Positions 16,779 through 23,569 of a DNA stretch of 64,000 nucleotides are shown here, piece after piece. The position numbers were made by a program, and so were the translations under genes. The DNA is from Cupriavidus sp. WGlv3 (GTDB taxonomy: Bacteria > Pseudomonadota > Gammaproteobacteria > Burkholderiales > Burkholderiaceae). Location: NCBI RefSeq assembly GCF_023952475.1, contig NZ_JALHRX010000022.1, forward strand, positions 1 to 64,000. Direction: 5' to 3'. The notes under the pieces were generated by a model, which searched no databases, was not told where the DNA came from, and was given only the letters and a program-made list of their open reading frames with translations. Positions within the stretch are counted from its first letter, which is position 1. Every line of letters begins with the position of its first letter.

Positions 16779-17906
16779 ATGCCTCTCTCGCCCGAGCTCA
16801 ACCAACGGATCGCCGCCCTGACGGCGCATTACGATGCCGTCGTGCTGCCGCTGTGGACCGCCTCCGGCTGGAATCCCGACCTGTTGCTGCCCTATGAAGG
16901 GCTCGCCGGCGGCAGCGCCGCGCCGCTGCCGCCGGCGCGTTATCGCGCCATGGCGTGTGCGCGCCAGTTGTACGTGTTTTCGCTGGCAGGGCAGCAGACG
17001 CATGCCGATACACTGTTCGGCTCGCTGCAGGCCTATTTCGGCAATGGCGAGGGCGCGTGGATCTACAGCGTCGACCCGGCCGGCGCGCCGCTCGACAGTG
17101 CACGCGATCTCTACACCCATGCCTTCGTGATCTTCGCCTGCGCCGCGTATTACGCGCGCTTCGGCAACGAGGATGCGCTGGAGGTGCTCGATGAAACCGT
17201 CGATATCGTCGAGGACCGCTTCGCCGATGGACAGGGCCTGTACCACGCCGCGCTGACCGAGCACTTCCGGCCCAAGGGTGCGGGCGTGCTGCAGAACCCG
17301 GTCATGCACCTGACCGAGGCCTACCTGGCCGCGCTGGATGCCACCGGCGACGAGTGGTATGCGGAACGGCTGCGCGAGATTGCGATGGCGGTGCACGAGC
17401 GCTTTGTCGATTCCGCCAACGGCTGCGTGGCGGAGCTGCCGCAAGGCAGCGCGGACAACCGCATCGAACCGGGGCACCAGTTCGAATGGTTCTCGCTGGT
17501 GGCTGGCAGGCCGGCGCTGTTTGACGATCTGCCGCTAGCGGATGCCCTGCGCCGCGCCTTCGCGTTTGCGCAGCAGCACGGCGTGGCCGCCGGCACGCTG
17601 GGTGTCTGCGCGGCACTGGAGGCGGACGGCGCAAGGATCGACGGCACCGAGCGCATCTGGGCGCAGACCGAGTTTGCGCGCGCGCTGGCAGTGGAAGGCT
17701 CGGCGCAGTCGCTGGCCACGCTGGCTGACTGGGCCGCGCAGTTCCGCAGCCGTTTCCTGCACGCGCAGGGCTGGCATGAGTGCCTGGCGCCGACCGGCGA
17801 CGTGGTGCGTGCGGAGATGCCTTCGACTTCGCCCTATCACCTGGCCACCTCTTACCAGGCGCTGGCTGTGGTCGCAGGGCTGCAATGGCCCGCAACGGCC
17901 GCATGA
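16779..17906 (+). CDS. AGE-family epimerase/isomerase
   Basis: A 375-residue protein of the N-acylglucosamine 2-epimerase superfamily, an (alpha/alpha)6-barrel. Diagnostic segments are ARDLYTHAFVIFACAAYYARFG, NPVMHLTEAYLAA and IEPGHQFEWFSLV, which carry active-site His residues, and a final STSPYHLATSYQAL. Family members interconvert mannose/fructose, cellobiose or N-acyl hexosamines, and the exact sugar is not decidable here. ATG 16779 begins at MPLSPEL. There is no sugar-transport neighbour. Confidence 0.85.
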   Translation: MPLSPELNQRIAALTAHYDAVVLPLWTASGWNPDLLLPYEGLAGGSAAPLPPARYRAMACARQLYVFSLAGQQTHADTLFGSLQAYFGNGEGAWIYSVDPAGAPLDSARDLYTHAFVIFACAAYYARFGNEDALEVLDETVDIVEDRFADGQGLYHAALTEHFRPKGAGVLQNPVMHLTEAYLAALDATGDEWYAERLREIAMAVHERFVDSANGCVAELPQGSADNRIEPGHQFEWFSLVAGRPALFDDLPLADALRRAFAFAQQHGVAAGTLGVCAALEADGARIDGTERIWAQTEFARALAVEGSAQSLATLADWAAQFRSRFLHAQGWHECLAPTGDVVRAEMPSTSPYHLATSYQALAVVAGLQWPATAA

Positions 17907-18000
17907 ACGCGCGGACCAGGGCGTTGTCAATTCTTTGCAGTTGCCGGGAGAGCGCGCGTCTACACTCAAGCCCGCGGTCCGGCCTGCATCGCAATCCTTC

Positions 18001-18216
18001 TTAACTACCTGGTCGTCGTTCTGAAGTTGCGGGCCGGAGCGCGCCTGCCGGCTTGACGCGGACAGCCATTTGCTCGACGCGCTTCTGCGCCTGGGTTTCG
18101 GCGTGGTCGTTCAGGATCAGGCACAGCAGCGTCAGCAAGGCTGCTGCGATCATGCTCAGCGCAATCCAGGCCAGGCAGTGCTTGCGTTCCATGGTGGCGG
18201 ACAGTGGGGGCGTCAT
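18001..18216 (-). CDS. Small single-pass membrane protein, unknown
   Basis: A 71-residue protein (63 if it starts at the internal ATG 18192) with one strong transmembrane helix (AWIALSMIAAALLTLLCLIL). A soluble, basic tail rich in Gln/Arg follows. No family recognised. It is convergent with the epimerase gene. No strong ribosome site precedes either start, so the start is uncertain. Confidence 0.45.
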   Translation of the reverse strand: MTPPLSATMERKHCLAWIALSMIAAALLTLLCLILNDHAETQAQKRVEQMAVRVKPAGALRPATSERRPGS

Positions 18217-18303
18217 TGGTGCGCGAAGTTTAAGCGCGCGTACGCCGGGCGATTGTCAACCTTTGCAAACGCAGCCGCCTTGCAGGCTTCGTGGCCGTGG
18301 TTC

Positions 18304-18672
18304 TTATTCCGTGACGCCGTGTTCGTGCAGCAGCCGCTCGCATTCCTCGAGCATGTCGTAGGCGAACGCGGACTGGTAGTTCGGGTCGAGCGCTTCCATC
18401 ATTTCGTGCGCGGCATAGAGGCCGGCTTCGCGCGACAGGGTGTCGGCGAGCTGCCGCGCAAACTGGTCGCTCAGTTCGGACAGCAGGCGCCGTTCCGACA
18501 GTGGCAACTGCAGCTTCGAGCGCGACAGCCATTCACCGGCCAGCGTGGCGCCCTGGGCGTCGGTCATCCATTTGCGATGTTCGTAGTAGGCCGACAGGCG
18601 TTCCGCGGCCAGCGCGAACAGCAGCGCCTTGCGGGTATTGAAATCGATCCGGCGGGGTGGGGCGAGGGTCAT
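18304..18672 (-). CDS. Hypothetical protein, 122 aa
   Basis: A mostly helical cytoplasmic protein (TRKALLFALAAERLSAYYEHRKWMTD, then SDQFARQLADTLSREAGL and DMLEECERLLHEHGVTE). No signal peptide or known motif. It lies 57 bp downstream of the carboxylesterase gene on the same strand, so it may be the second gene of that unit. Function is not recognised. Confidence 0.6.
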   Translation of the reverse strand: MTLAPPRRIDFNTRKALLFALAAERLSAYYEHRKWMTDAQGATLAGEWLSRSKLQLPLSERRLLSELSDQFARQLADTLSREAGLYAAHEMMEALDPNYQSAFAYDMLEECERLLHEHGVTE

Positions 18673-18729
18673 GCTTGCAGCTTGGTGCGGACCGGCGCAG
18701 CGGGCCGGCCGTGGTCATGTCGAAGGCGA

Positions 18730-19422
18730 TCAGGCGGGCGCGGCGCCGGCCTGTGCAAAGCGCGAAGCCAGCCAGGCGCCGATCTCGGCAATCTCTTCCA
18801 GGCACACCGCATGGCCCATCGGATAGGTGTGCCATGTCACCGGATTCGGCCGCGCCTGCACGAAATCGCGCGCAGCCACGCCCATGGCCAGCGGCACCAC
18901 GTCGTCCTGCGTGCCATGCGCGGCGAACACCGGCGTGGCGGCGTTGGCCGGGTTGGCTTCGGCAGCGAGCATCGATGGTGCGGGGATATACGTGGACAGC
19001 GCCACGATGCCGGCCAGCGGCTCCGGGTGGGTCAGTCCGGCGCTGTAGGCGATCGCGCCGCCTTGCGAGAAGCCGGCCAGCACGATGCGCCCGCTCGGGA
19101 TGCCGCGCGCATTTTCTCGTGCGATCAGCGCGCGAATGGCCTCGCAGGATGCGCGGATGCCGGCCTCGTCGGCGCGGCGGCCTGCCTGGTCGAGGGAAAC
19201 GATGTCATACCATGCCGGCATGACATAGCCACCATTGCAGGTCACAGGTATCGCCGGAGCATGAGGAAAGATAAAGCGCACGCCGGGCGCGGCCGGCAGC
19301 CGCAACTCGGGCACCACCGGGGCGAAGTCGCTGCCATCGGCGCCCAGTCCGTGCATCCAGATGACGGCGCAGCCGGGATTGGGCGCGGTTTCAATTTCGA
19401 TCGCGGGCAGCAGTTCGCTCAT
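18730..19422 (-). CDS. Alpha/beta-hydrolase carboxylesterase (phospholipase/carboxylesterase family)
   Basis: A 230-residue esterase. The oxyanion loop WMHGLGADG lies near residue 25. The nucleophile elbow is GFSQGG with Ser119, the acid is Asp173/174 in HGTQDDVVP, and the catalytic His204 is in YPMGHAV. This is the small bacterial carboxylesterase/acyl-protein-thioesterase-like family that hydrolyses short-chain esters. It is cytoplasmic, with no signal peptide. The gene downstream on the same strand is a 122-aa hypothetical. Confidence 0.9.
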   Translation of the reverse strand: MSELLPAIEIETAPNPGCAVIWMHGLGADGSDFAPVVPELRLPAAPGVRFIFPHAPAIPVTCNGGYVMPAWYDIVSLDQAGRRADEAGIRASCEAIRALIARENARGIPSGRIVLAGFSQGGAIAYSAGLTHPEPLAGIVALSTYIPAPSMLAAEANPANAATPVFAAHGTQDDVVPLAMGVAARDFVQARPNPVTWHTYPMGHAVCLEEIAEIGAWLASRFAQAGAAPA

Positions 19423-19542
19423 GGGGCCGGTTCCTGTGGATGGTCTGCCTGCGCCATGGGGGCGTCAGGCAGCGCGAGTATCGCACAGGTCCGGACCTGC
19501 CTTGCCGCATGCCCTGGCACGCGCCGCGGCATCGGGTCCGCT

Positions 19543-19827
19543 TCAGGCCGCGGACGGAACGATCGGCACCGTGGTCAGGCCGGGCGTGCGCGCCGGCAGT
19601 TCGGGCATGGCGGGCGGTGTGGCGCGGCGCTTGTCGACCACGTCTTCCACGCCCTTGGCCGCGACATCTTCCAGGAACGCCACCATATCGCGGTAGTAGG
19701 CGACCTGCATCTGTGCCTCGAGCAAGCGCCGTTCGGCCTGGAATAGCGTCAGCCTCATGTCTTGCAGTTCCCTTTCGGCAATTTTTTCCGGGGTCGGCGG
19801 ACTGAACAAGTTTGCAAGCCAACGCAT
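19543..19827 (-). CDS. Hypothetical coiled-coil protein, 94 aa
   Basis: A small protein with a central helical, coiled-coil-like segment (TPEKIAERELQDMRLTLFQAER onward) and a Pro-rich C-terminus. The start MRWLANLF at 19827 has a strong GGAGG ribosome site; a longer frame upstream (to 19944) lacks this support. No family recognised. It lies upstream of the carboxylesterase gene on the same strand with a 120-bp gap. Confidence 0.6.
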   Translation of the reverse strand: MRWLANLFSPPTPEKIAERELQDMRLTLFQAERRLLEAQMQVAYYRDMVAFLEDVAAKGVEDVVDKRRATPPAMPELPARTPGLTTVPIVPSAA

Positions 19828-19972
19828 GGCAGTACCTCCAGTGCTGTCAACAGCGAGTTTGCGGGCTTTCGCCATGAGGACCAATATAGACAAGAAATCG
19901 ATAACGCGTCCCTCGGACACTTGGCCGTGGCGCCTCGCCCACAAGGATGATTGCCGCTTGCGGGACTCTACG

Positions 19973-20917
19973 TTAGATTAATCGGCCATGTGATCGGCCA
20001 TTGATGGGACCGGCAGCGCGCGCTTGCTGCGATGGCGCTTCCGGACCAGTCGCCTGCGCGTGCATGAAGCGCAGGATCGGCGGCCAGAAGGTGTCGATAT
20101 GCTCCGGCGATATGGCCGCATCGTGTGGCATGGCCTCATGCATGACCAGCGCATGCAGATGCCTGGCAGCGCTTGCCACGCGTTCCGCGTGGGGCGGCAC
20201 GATGACCACGTCGTCACGGCTGTGCACCACCAGCAGTGGCCGTTCCAGCTTGCTCGCACGCGCTGCGTTGTTCCACGGATCCGGCAGCAGCCACGCAGCC
20301 CATGCGGGGATGCGGCCGGTCTGCACCGCGGCCAGCCGCGCCGAGCTGAAGCCCGCGGCTATCACATAGCCATCCGGCTGCGGCTCGAAGCGCCGTGCCA
20401 CATCGAGCAGGATGCCCGAGCCCAGCGAATGTCCCAGCACCACGCGCCGTTTCGATTGCGGCGTGGCGGCGATGAACTGCTGGTAGGCGGCCATCGCATC
20501 CTGCCGCAGCCGGCGCACGCTTGGCCGTCCGGTGCTGCGCCCGTAGCCGCTGTAATCGAACACGTAGGAAGCGATGCCCGCATCGGCCAGCATGGCCTGC
20601 ACCGGTGCCCAGTCCGGCAGGCATTCGTTGTCGCCATGGCACACCATCAGGGCCGGTGCTTCGGGGTCTGCCACCGGCATGCAGGCCGCGTGGAGGATGC
20701 GGTCGCCGCTGGCGAAGGTGGCGTGCCGCACCATCGGGGCGGAATTGTCGGGTGGTTCCGCGCGACTTGTCTCATCCGTTGGCGTGACAAAGGCTTTGCG
20801 CTCCAGCGCACGAAACAGCAGATGTCGCGCGACCCCGGCCGCAACGGCCATGCCTGCTGCCGCGGCCAGCCAGCGGTGCCGTGCGGTTTTAGAAGGGGGG
20901 CGGGGGTCAGGATTCAT
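19973..20917 (-). CDS. Membrane-anchored alpha/beta hydrolase
   Basis: A 314-residue hydrolase with an N-terminal hydrophobic anchor (WLAAAAGMAVAAGVARHLLF). Its core has DYSGYGRSTG, the nucleophile elbow GHSLGSG with Ser164, an acid loop VVHSRDDVV and a late His region (AMPHDAA). This layout matches the ABHD-like and BEM46-type serine hydrolases, with the catalytic domain probably outside the inner membrane. The substrate is unknown. It is divergent from the first repeat-protein cassette. Confidence 0.8.
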   Translation of the reverse strand: MNPDPRPPSKTARHRWLAAAAGMAVAAGVARHLLFRALERKAFVTPTDETSRAEPPDNSAPMVRHATFASGDRILHAACMPVADPEAPALMVCHGDNECLPDWAPVQAMLADAGIASYVFDYSGYGRSTGRPSVRRLRQDAMAAYQQFIAATPQSKRRVVLGHSLGSGILLDVARRFEPQPDGYVIAAGFSSARLAAVQTGRIPAWAAWLLPDPWNNAARASKLERPLLVVHSRDDVVIVPPHAERVASAARHLHALVMHEAMPHDAAISPEHIDTFWPPILRFMHAQATGPEAPSQQARAAGPINGRSHGRLI

Positions 20918-21025
20918 CTTCTAGAGGCTAGCAGGCCGTGCTCTGCAAGTGAAGAATTGTTCATCCAGAAGCGCTTTTTCCTGGCGAGCGCAGGGCGGCT
21001 ATTCCTTCGATAGAAATCTTTTTCC

Positions 21026-21054
21026 TTGACTATCTACCTATCAGTAGATAGCAT
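21026..21054 (+). promoter_or_regulatory. Promoter with embedded TetR-type operator, copy 1
   Basis: A -35 box TTGACT (21026-21031), 17-bp spacer and -10 box TAGCAT (21049-21054). The spacer is filled by an inverted repeat TATCTAC-N6-GTAGATA (21031-21050). A bound dimer would block RNA polymerase. The same arrangement occurs at 22648-22676. Confidence 0.65.
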
Positions 21055-21123
21055 TCCCTCCATGGCACCGCTGCACTGGCAACGAAAGCAAGAAGGCACG
21101 GAAATGTGGCGATTCCATTGCAT

Positions 21124-21143
21124 GACCTGAGCGGTCTTTTTTT
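21124..21143 (+). terminator. Terminator-like hairpin in leader, copy 1
   Basis: GACC-TGAGC-GGTC followed by seven T residues, placed between the promoter and the coding sequence. The stem is only 4 bp, but its equivalent in copy 2 keeps both the stem and the T-run. Confidence 0.45.
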
Positions 21144-21154
21144 CAGGCCCGCGA

Positions 21155-21172
21155 ATCTATCTACTAGTAGAT
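21155..21172. promoter_or_regulatory. Second TetR-type operator, copy 1
   Basis: Contains the perfect palindrome ATCTACTAGTAGAT (21159-21172). It shares the ATCTAC/GTAGAT half-site with the promoter operator 110 bp upstream and with the tetR promoter. Confidence 0.55.
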
Positions 21173-21254
21173 GCGAGCCTGGAAAGCGACCCACTGAATA
21201 GCCACCGACATCGAATTTGACGCGATCCGAACCATCGCACCCCAGGAGCCCATC

Positions 21255-21641
21255 ATGACCAAGACCGCCAAGACCCTGATCACCGCCGCCACCCTTGCCG
21301 CCGCGCTCGTCGGCGGTGTGGCGCAGGCCGCCAGCGTGAACGCCAATGCCGGGGACAAGTACGGCTACAGCTTCCGCGTCGGCAACGCCGATGCCTTTAC
21401 CGACGGTGCCCGCACCGGCAAGTTCGACCCGTTCACCGAGGGCGCGCGCAGCGGCAAGTTCGATCCGTTCACCGAAGGCGCCCGCGTCGGCAAGACTGAC
21501 CCGTACACGGACGGCTTCCGCACCGTGGCGGGCCTGGACCGCACCGGCGTCTCGGCCGAGCCGGCCCGCAGCTTCGACCCGTACACGGACGGTGCGCGCG
21601 TCGGCAAGGCTGACCCCTATACCGACGGCGCCCTGGCCTGA
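21255..21641 (+). CDS. Secreted DPYTDGAR-repeat protein, copy 1
   Basis: A 128-residue exported protein. A Sec signal peptide (TKTAKTLITAATLAAALVGG, cleavage near AQA at residue 25) is followed by the segment SVNANAGDKYGYSFRVGN. Then come six copies of a 12-residue unit, consensus D-P-[FY]-T-[DE]-G-A-R-x-G-K-x, at residues 46, 58, 70, 82, 108 and 120. A linker (TVAGLDRTGVSAEPARSF) splits the array. The mature protein has no Cys and alternates Asp and Arg/Lys, suggesting a periplasmic or extracellular binding or structural role. That is inference; I do not recognise the family function. A 33-residue membrane peptide and a TetR gene follow, and a longer paralogue lies at 22875. Confidence 0.8.
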   Translation: MTKTAKTLITAATLAAALVGGVAQAASVNANAGDKYGYSFRVGNADAFTDGARTGKFDPFTEGARSGKFDPFTEGARVGKTDPYTDGFRTVAGLDRTGVSAEPARSFDPYTDGARVGKADPYTDGALA

Positions 21642-21713
21642 TTGCCGCCGGCACCGGCCGGCGGCCCACAACTTACGATGGCGGCACGTGGCCGCCGTCC
21701 GATGGAGTCCATC

Positions 21714-21815
21714 ATGAGTTTGCGTGACAGCATCCTGTTGCTTGGCGGATGGCTGGTACTTTGCGTGACGAGTGGCTCGATGATTACCTTCGCCGCGCAG
21801 GTTCTGCCTGGCTAA
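21714..21815 (+). CDS. 33-residue single-helix membrane peptide, copy 1
   Basis: A complete 33-residue frame: a short polar N-terminus (MSLRDS), then one hydrophobic helix (ILLLGGWLVLCVTSGSMITF) and a short tail AAQVLPG. ATG 21714 has a GGAG site upstream (GATGGAGTCC). It aligns end to end with the equally long peptide at 23570 (shared R-D, LGGW, LC, SGS, I-T and Q-LP), which is strong evidence that both are real genes. A GC-rich hairpin (GGCGGC-ACGTG-GCCGCC, 21680-21696) precedes it. Function is unknown, possibly as a partner of the secreted repeat protein. Confidence 0.65.
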   Translation: MSLRDSILLLGGWLVLCVTSGSMITFAAQVLPG

Positions 21816-21833
21816 TGCCCATGTAATGCACCG

Positions 21834-21873
21834 TGCCCCGAGGCTAGGGAATTACCCCAGCCCCGGGGCATTT
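21834..21873 (+). terminator. Hairpin ending the copy 1 repeat-protein unit
   Basis: A long stem (TGCCCCG paired with CGGGGCA, continuing GGCT/AGCC and GGG/CCC with two mismatches, 21834-21870) around an AATTA loop is followed by a short ATTT. It separates the repeat/peptide genes from the tetR promoter. Confidence 0.5.
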
Positions 21874-21877
21874 CAAC

Positions 21878-21906
21878 TTGAGCGTCTATCTTCGCGTAGA
21901 TAAACT
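21878..21906 (+). promoter_or_regulatory. tetR copy 1 promoter with operator; possible leaderless start
   Basis: A -35-like TTGAGC (21878-21883), 17-bp spacer and -10-like TAAACT (21901-21906). An inverted repeat TATCT-N6-AGATA (21887-21902) sits between them and uses the same half-site as the other cassette operators, indicating autoregulation. The predicted transcription start coincides with the ATG at 21913 and no Shine-Dalgarno is visible, so the mRNA may be leaderless. Confidence 0.55.
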
Positions 21907-21912
21907 GCTTGC

Positions 21913-22479
21913 ATGAAAACCCAATCCGTACGCGAGCAATTGCTCGAGCACACCCTGATCCTGATCCGGCGGCGCGGCTTCAACGGCTTCAGCTACCGCG
22001 ACCTGGCGGAGCTGGTGGGCGTGAAGACCTCCAGCATCCACTATTACTTTCCGACCAAGGAAGACCTGGTCCAGGAGGCGGTGAAGGAATATAGCGCCCG
22101 CCTGTCCGAGCGCATCAATGCCATCGACACCAGCCTGCCGGTCACCGAACAGGCCGCCATCTACCTGGCGCCATTCCGCGCCAGCTGCGGCTCGGACCAG
22201 ATCTGCCTGTGCGGCATGCTGTCGACCGAAACGCTGTGCCTGCCGGAATCCGTGCACAAGATGCTGCAGGGCTTCTTCCTGCTGAACGAACAATGGCTCG
22301 CCGGGCTGCTGGAGCGGGCCCAGCCGCATCGCAGTACGCCGTTCCCGGTGCCGCCGGCGCGGCTCGCACAGGTGGTATTCGGCTCGCTGCAGAGCGGGCT
22401 GATCGCGGCACGCCTGTTCGGCACGTCGGACCGCGTTGAGGCCGCTGCCGACACGCTGATGGCTGCCGTGTCCGGTTGA
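21913..22479 (+). CDS. TetR/AcrR-family regulator, copy 1
   Basis: A 188-residue repressor-type protein. The N-terminal helix-turn-helix covers residues 8-55 (FNGFSYRDLAELVGVKTSS, then IHYYFPTKEDL). The C-terminal ligand domain contains an unusual Cys-rich stretch, with Cys92, Cys98, Cys100 and Cys109 around the domain's GMLS motif, which could serve thiol or metal sensing (inference). Its DNA-binding domain is nearly identical to the paralogue at 23704, so both should bind the TATCTAC/GTAGATA repeats found upstream of each cassette. A strong terminator follows at 22512-22546. Confidence 0.9.
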   Translation: MKTQSVREQLLEHTLILIRRRGFNGFSYRDLAELVGVKTSSIHYYFPTKEDLVQEAVKEYSARLSERINAIDTSLPVTEQAAIYLAPFRASCGSDQICLCGMLSTETLCLPESVHKMLQGFFLLNEQWLAGLLERAQPHRSTPFPVPPARLAQVVFGSLQSGLIAARLFGTSDRVEAAADTLMAAVSG

Positions 22480-22511
22480 GTTTGCGCGCGATATCAGTGG
22501 CGCGTCTGAAG

Positions 22512-22546
22512 CCGTCATGTGGCGCAAGCCGCATGGCGGTTTTTTT
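22512..22546 (+). terminator. Intrinsic terminator after tetR copy 1
   Basis: A 12-bp stem (CCGTCATGTGGC/GCCGCATGGCGG, two G-U pairs) closed by a GCAA tetraloop is followed by seven T residues (22540-22546). Confidence 0.9.
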
Positions 22547-22647
22547 ATGGCTCGCCGCGCTGCCCTCCGCCTGTAGAAAATCAGTTTAAAAACAATGGCG
22601 TAAGACGTCATGGCGAATGCCTATCGCACCGATAGAAATGTTTTTCC

Positions 22648-22676
22648 TTGACTCTCTACCTAGTAGTAGATAGTAT
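22648..22676 (+). promoter_or_regulatory. Promoter with embedded TetR-type operator, copy 2
   Basis: A -35 TTGACT (22648-22653), 17-bp spacer and -10 TAGTAT (22671-22676). The operator arms are TCTCTAC-N6-GTAGATA. The flanking GATAGAAAT-TTTTTCC context just upstream is shared with copy 1. Confidence 0.65.
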
Positions 22677-22745
22677 CAAGTCCATGGAAGCGCAGCACCG
22701 CCACCAACAAGCAAGACCAGGCGGCACACGGCGATCCCATTGCAC

Positions 22746-22766
22746 GACCGGAAGCGGTCATTTTTT
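22746..22766 (+). terminator. Terminator-like hairpin in leader, copy 2
   Basis: GACCG-GAAG-CGGTC (22746-22759), then A and six T residues (22761-22766), between the promoter and the repeat-protein start. The equivalent of 21124-21143 with a better stem. Candidate attenuator. Confidence 0.5.
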
Positions 22767-22776
22767 GGGACTGGTT

Positions 22777-22794
22777 ATCTATCTACTGATAGAT
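22777..22794. promoter_or_regulatory. Second TetR-type operator, copy 2
   Basis: A perfect inverted repeat ATCTATC-TACT-GATAGAT. It is positioned like the copy 1 operator at 21155-21172. Confidence 0.55.
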
Positions 22795-22874
22795 GCGGAA
22801 TCCGAAGAAGGACTGCAACAGCCACTGATACCGAATTTGACGCGATCCGAACCATCGCACCCCAGGAGCCCATC

Positions 22875-23495
22875 ATGACCAAGACCGCCAAGACCCTGAT
22901 CACCGCCGCCACCCTTGCCGCCGCGCTCGCCGGCGGTGTCGCGCAGGCCGCCAGCGTGAACGCCAATGCCGGCGACAAGTACGGCTACAGCTACCGCGTC
23001 GGCAACGCCGATGCCTTTACCGACGGTGCCCGCACCGGAAAGTTCGACCCGTTCACGGAAGGCGCGCGCAGCGGCAAGTTCGATCCGTTCACCGAAGGCG
23101 CACGCGTCGGCAAGCCTGACCCGTACACCGACGGCGCGCGCATGATCGCGGCCACGGTGCCGGCCGACAGCTACGGCTACAACTTCCGCAGCGGCAAGGC
23201 CGACCCGTTCACCGATGGCGCCCGCGTGGGCAAGCCCGACCCGTACACCGACGGCGCCCGCACGGTTGCCGGGCTGGATCGCAGCGGTGTGTCGGCCGGG
23301 CCGGCCCGCAGCTTCGACCCGTACACCGACGGGGCGCGCGTAGGCAAGGCTGATCCGTACACCGACGGCGCACGCACGGTTGCCGGCCTGGATCGCAGCG
23401 GCGTGTCGGCCGAACCGGCCCGCAGCTTCGACCCGTACACCGACGGTGCGCGCGTAGGCAAGGTCGATCCCTACACCGACGGCGCCATCGCCTGA
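22875..23495 (+). CDS. Secreted DPYTDGAR-repeat protein, copy 2 (expanded)
   Basis: A 206-residue exported paralogue of the protein at 21255. The signal peptide and first 81 residues are almost identical to copy 1. The array then expands to ten 12-residue D-P-[FY]-T-[DE]-G-A-R-x-G-K-x units, at residues 46, 58, 70, 82, 110, 122, 148, 160, 186 and 198. A second GYNFRSGKA segment near residue 101 echoes the GYSYRVGNA segment near residue 37. Residues 110-206 form a higher-order repeat of 38 residues (two 12-mers plus the VAGLDRSGVSA linker). The mature chain lacks Cys. Function not recognised. It sits in an apparent operon with the peptide at 23570 and tetR at 23704. Confidence 0.8.
   Translation: MTKTAKTLITAATLAAALAGGVAQAASVNANAGDKYGYSYRVGNADAFTDGARTGKFDPFTEGARSGKFDPFTEGARVGKPDPYTDGARMIAATVPADSYGYNFRSGKADPFTDGARVGKPDPYTDGARTVAGLDRSGVSAGPARSFDPYTDGARVGKADPYTDGARTVAGLDRSGVSAEPARSFDPYTDGARVGKVDPYTDGAIA
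23202..23495 (+). repeat. In-frame 114-bp tandem repeat inside copy 2 gene
   Basis: Two full 114-bp units (23202-23315, 23316-23429) and a partial third (23430-23495) encode the 38-residue period. Copy 1 has only a partial unit, so repeat number has changed by whole codons since duplication. Confidence 0.8.
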
Positions 23496-23531
23496 GAGCC
23501 GGCCGGCCTGGCGCCGGCCACCGAAAACTAT

Positions 23532-23553
23532 AGGGCCGCAATGTTGCGGCCCT
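23532..23553 (+). other. Perfect hairpin before the copy 2 membrane peptide
   Basis: A 9-bp perfect stem AGGGCCGCA-ATGT-TGCGGCCCT without a T-run, 16 bp upstream of ATG 23570. A shorter hairpin holds the same place in copy 1 (21680-21696). It may set the relative expression of the secreted protein and the downstream genes (inference). Confidence 0.5.
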
Positions 23554-23569
23554 GCTTCAGGAGTTGATC

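Larger units (their letters stand above)
20918..21254 (+). promoter_or_regulatory. Regulatory leader of cassette copy 1
   Basis: This 337 bp non-coding region contains, in order, a promoter-operator (21026-21054), a terminator-like hairpin (21124-21143) and a second operator (21155-21172). The last 40 bp before the ATG at 21255 are nearly identical to the same place in copy 2, with a CAGGAG ribosome site. The part from 20918 to 21005 is the divergent promoter region of the hydrolase and shows no clear motif. Confidence 0.65.
22480..22874 (+). promoter_or_regulatory. Terminator of copy 1 and regulatory leader of copy 2
   Basis: This 395 bp non-coding region holds the tetR terminator (22512-22546), a small palindrome CTATC-GCACC-GATAG (22621-22635), and the copy 2 promoter-operator (22648-22676). 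The leader hairpin (22746-22766) and second operator (22777-22794) follow. The final 45 bp before the ATG at 22875 match copy 1 almost base for base. Confidence 0.65.

Noticed and set aside
23202..23495. Regular 114-bp repeats that could suggest a CRISPR-like or other non-coding array.
   Set aside because: The period is a multiple of three, the repeats stay in frame, and they encode the protein repeat. There are no unique spacers.
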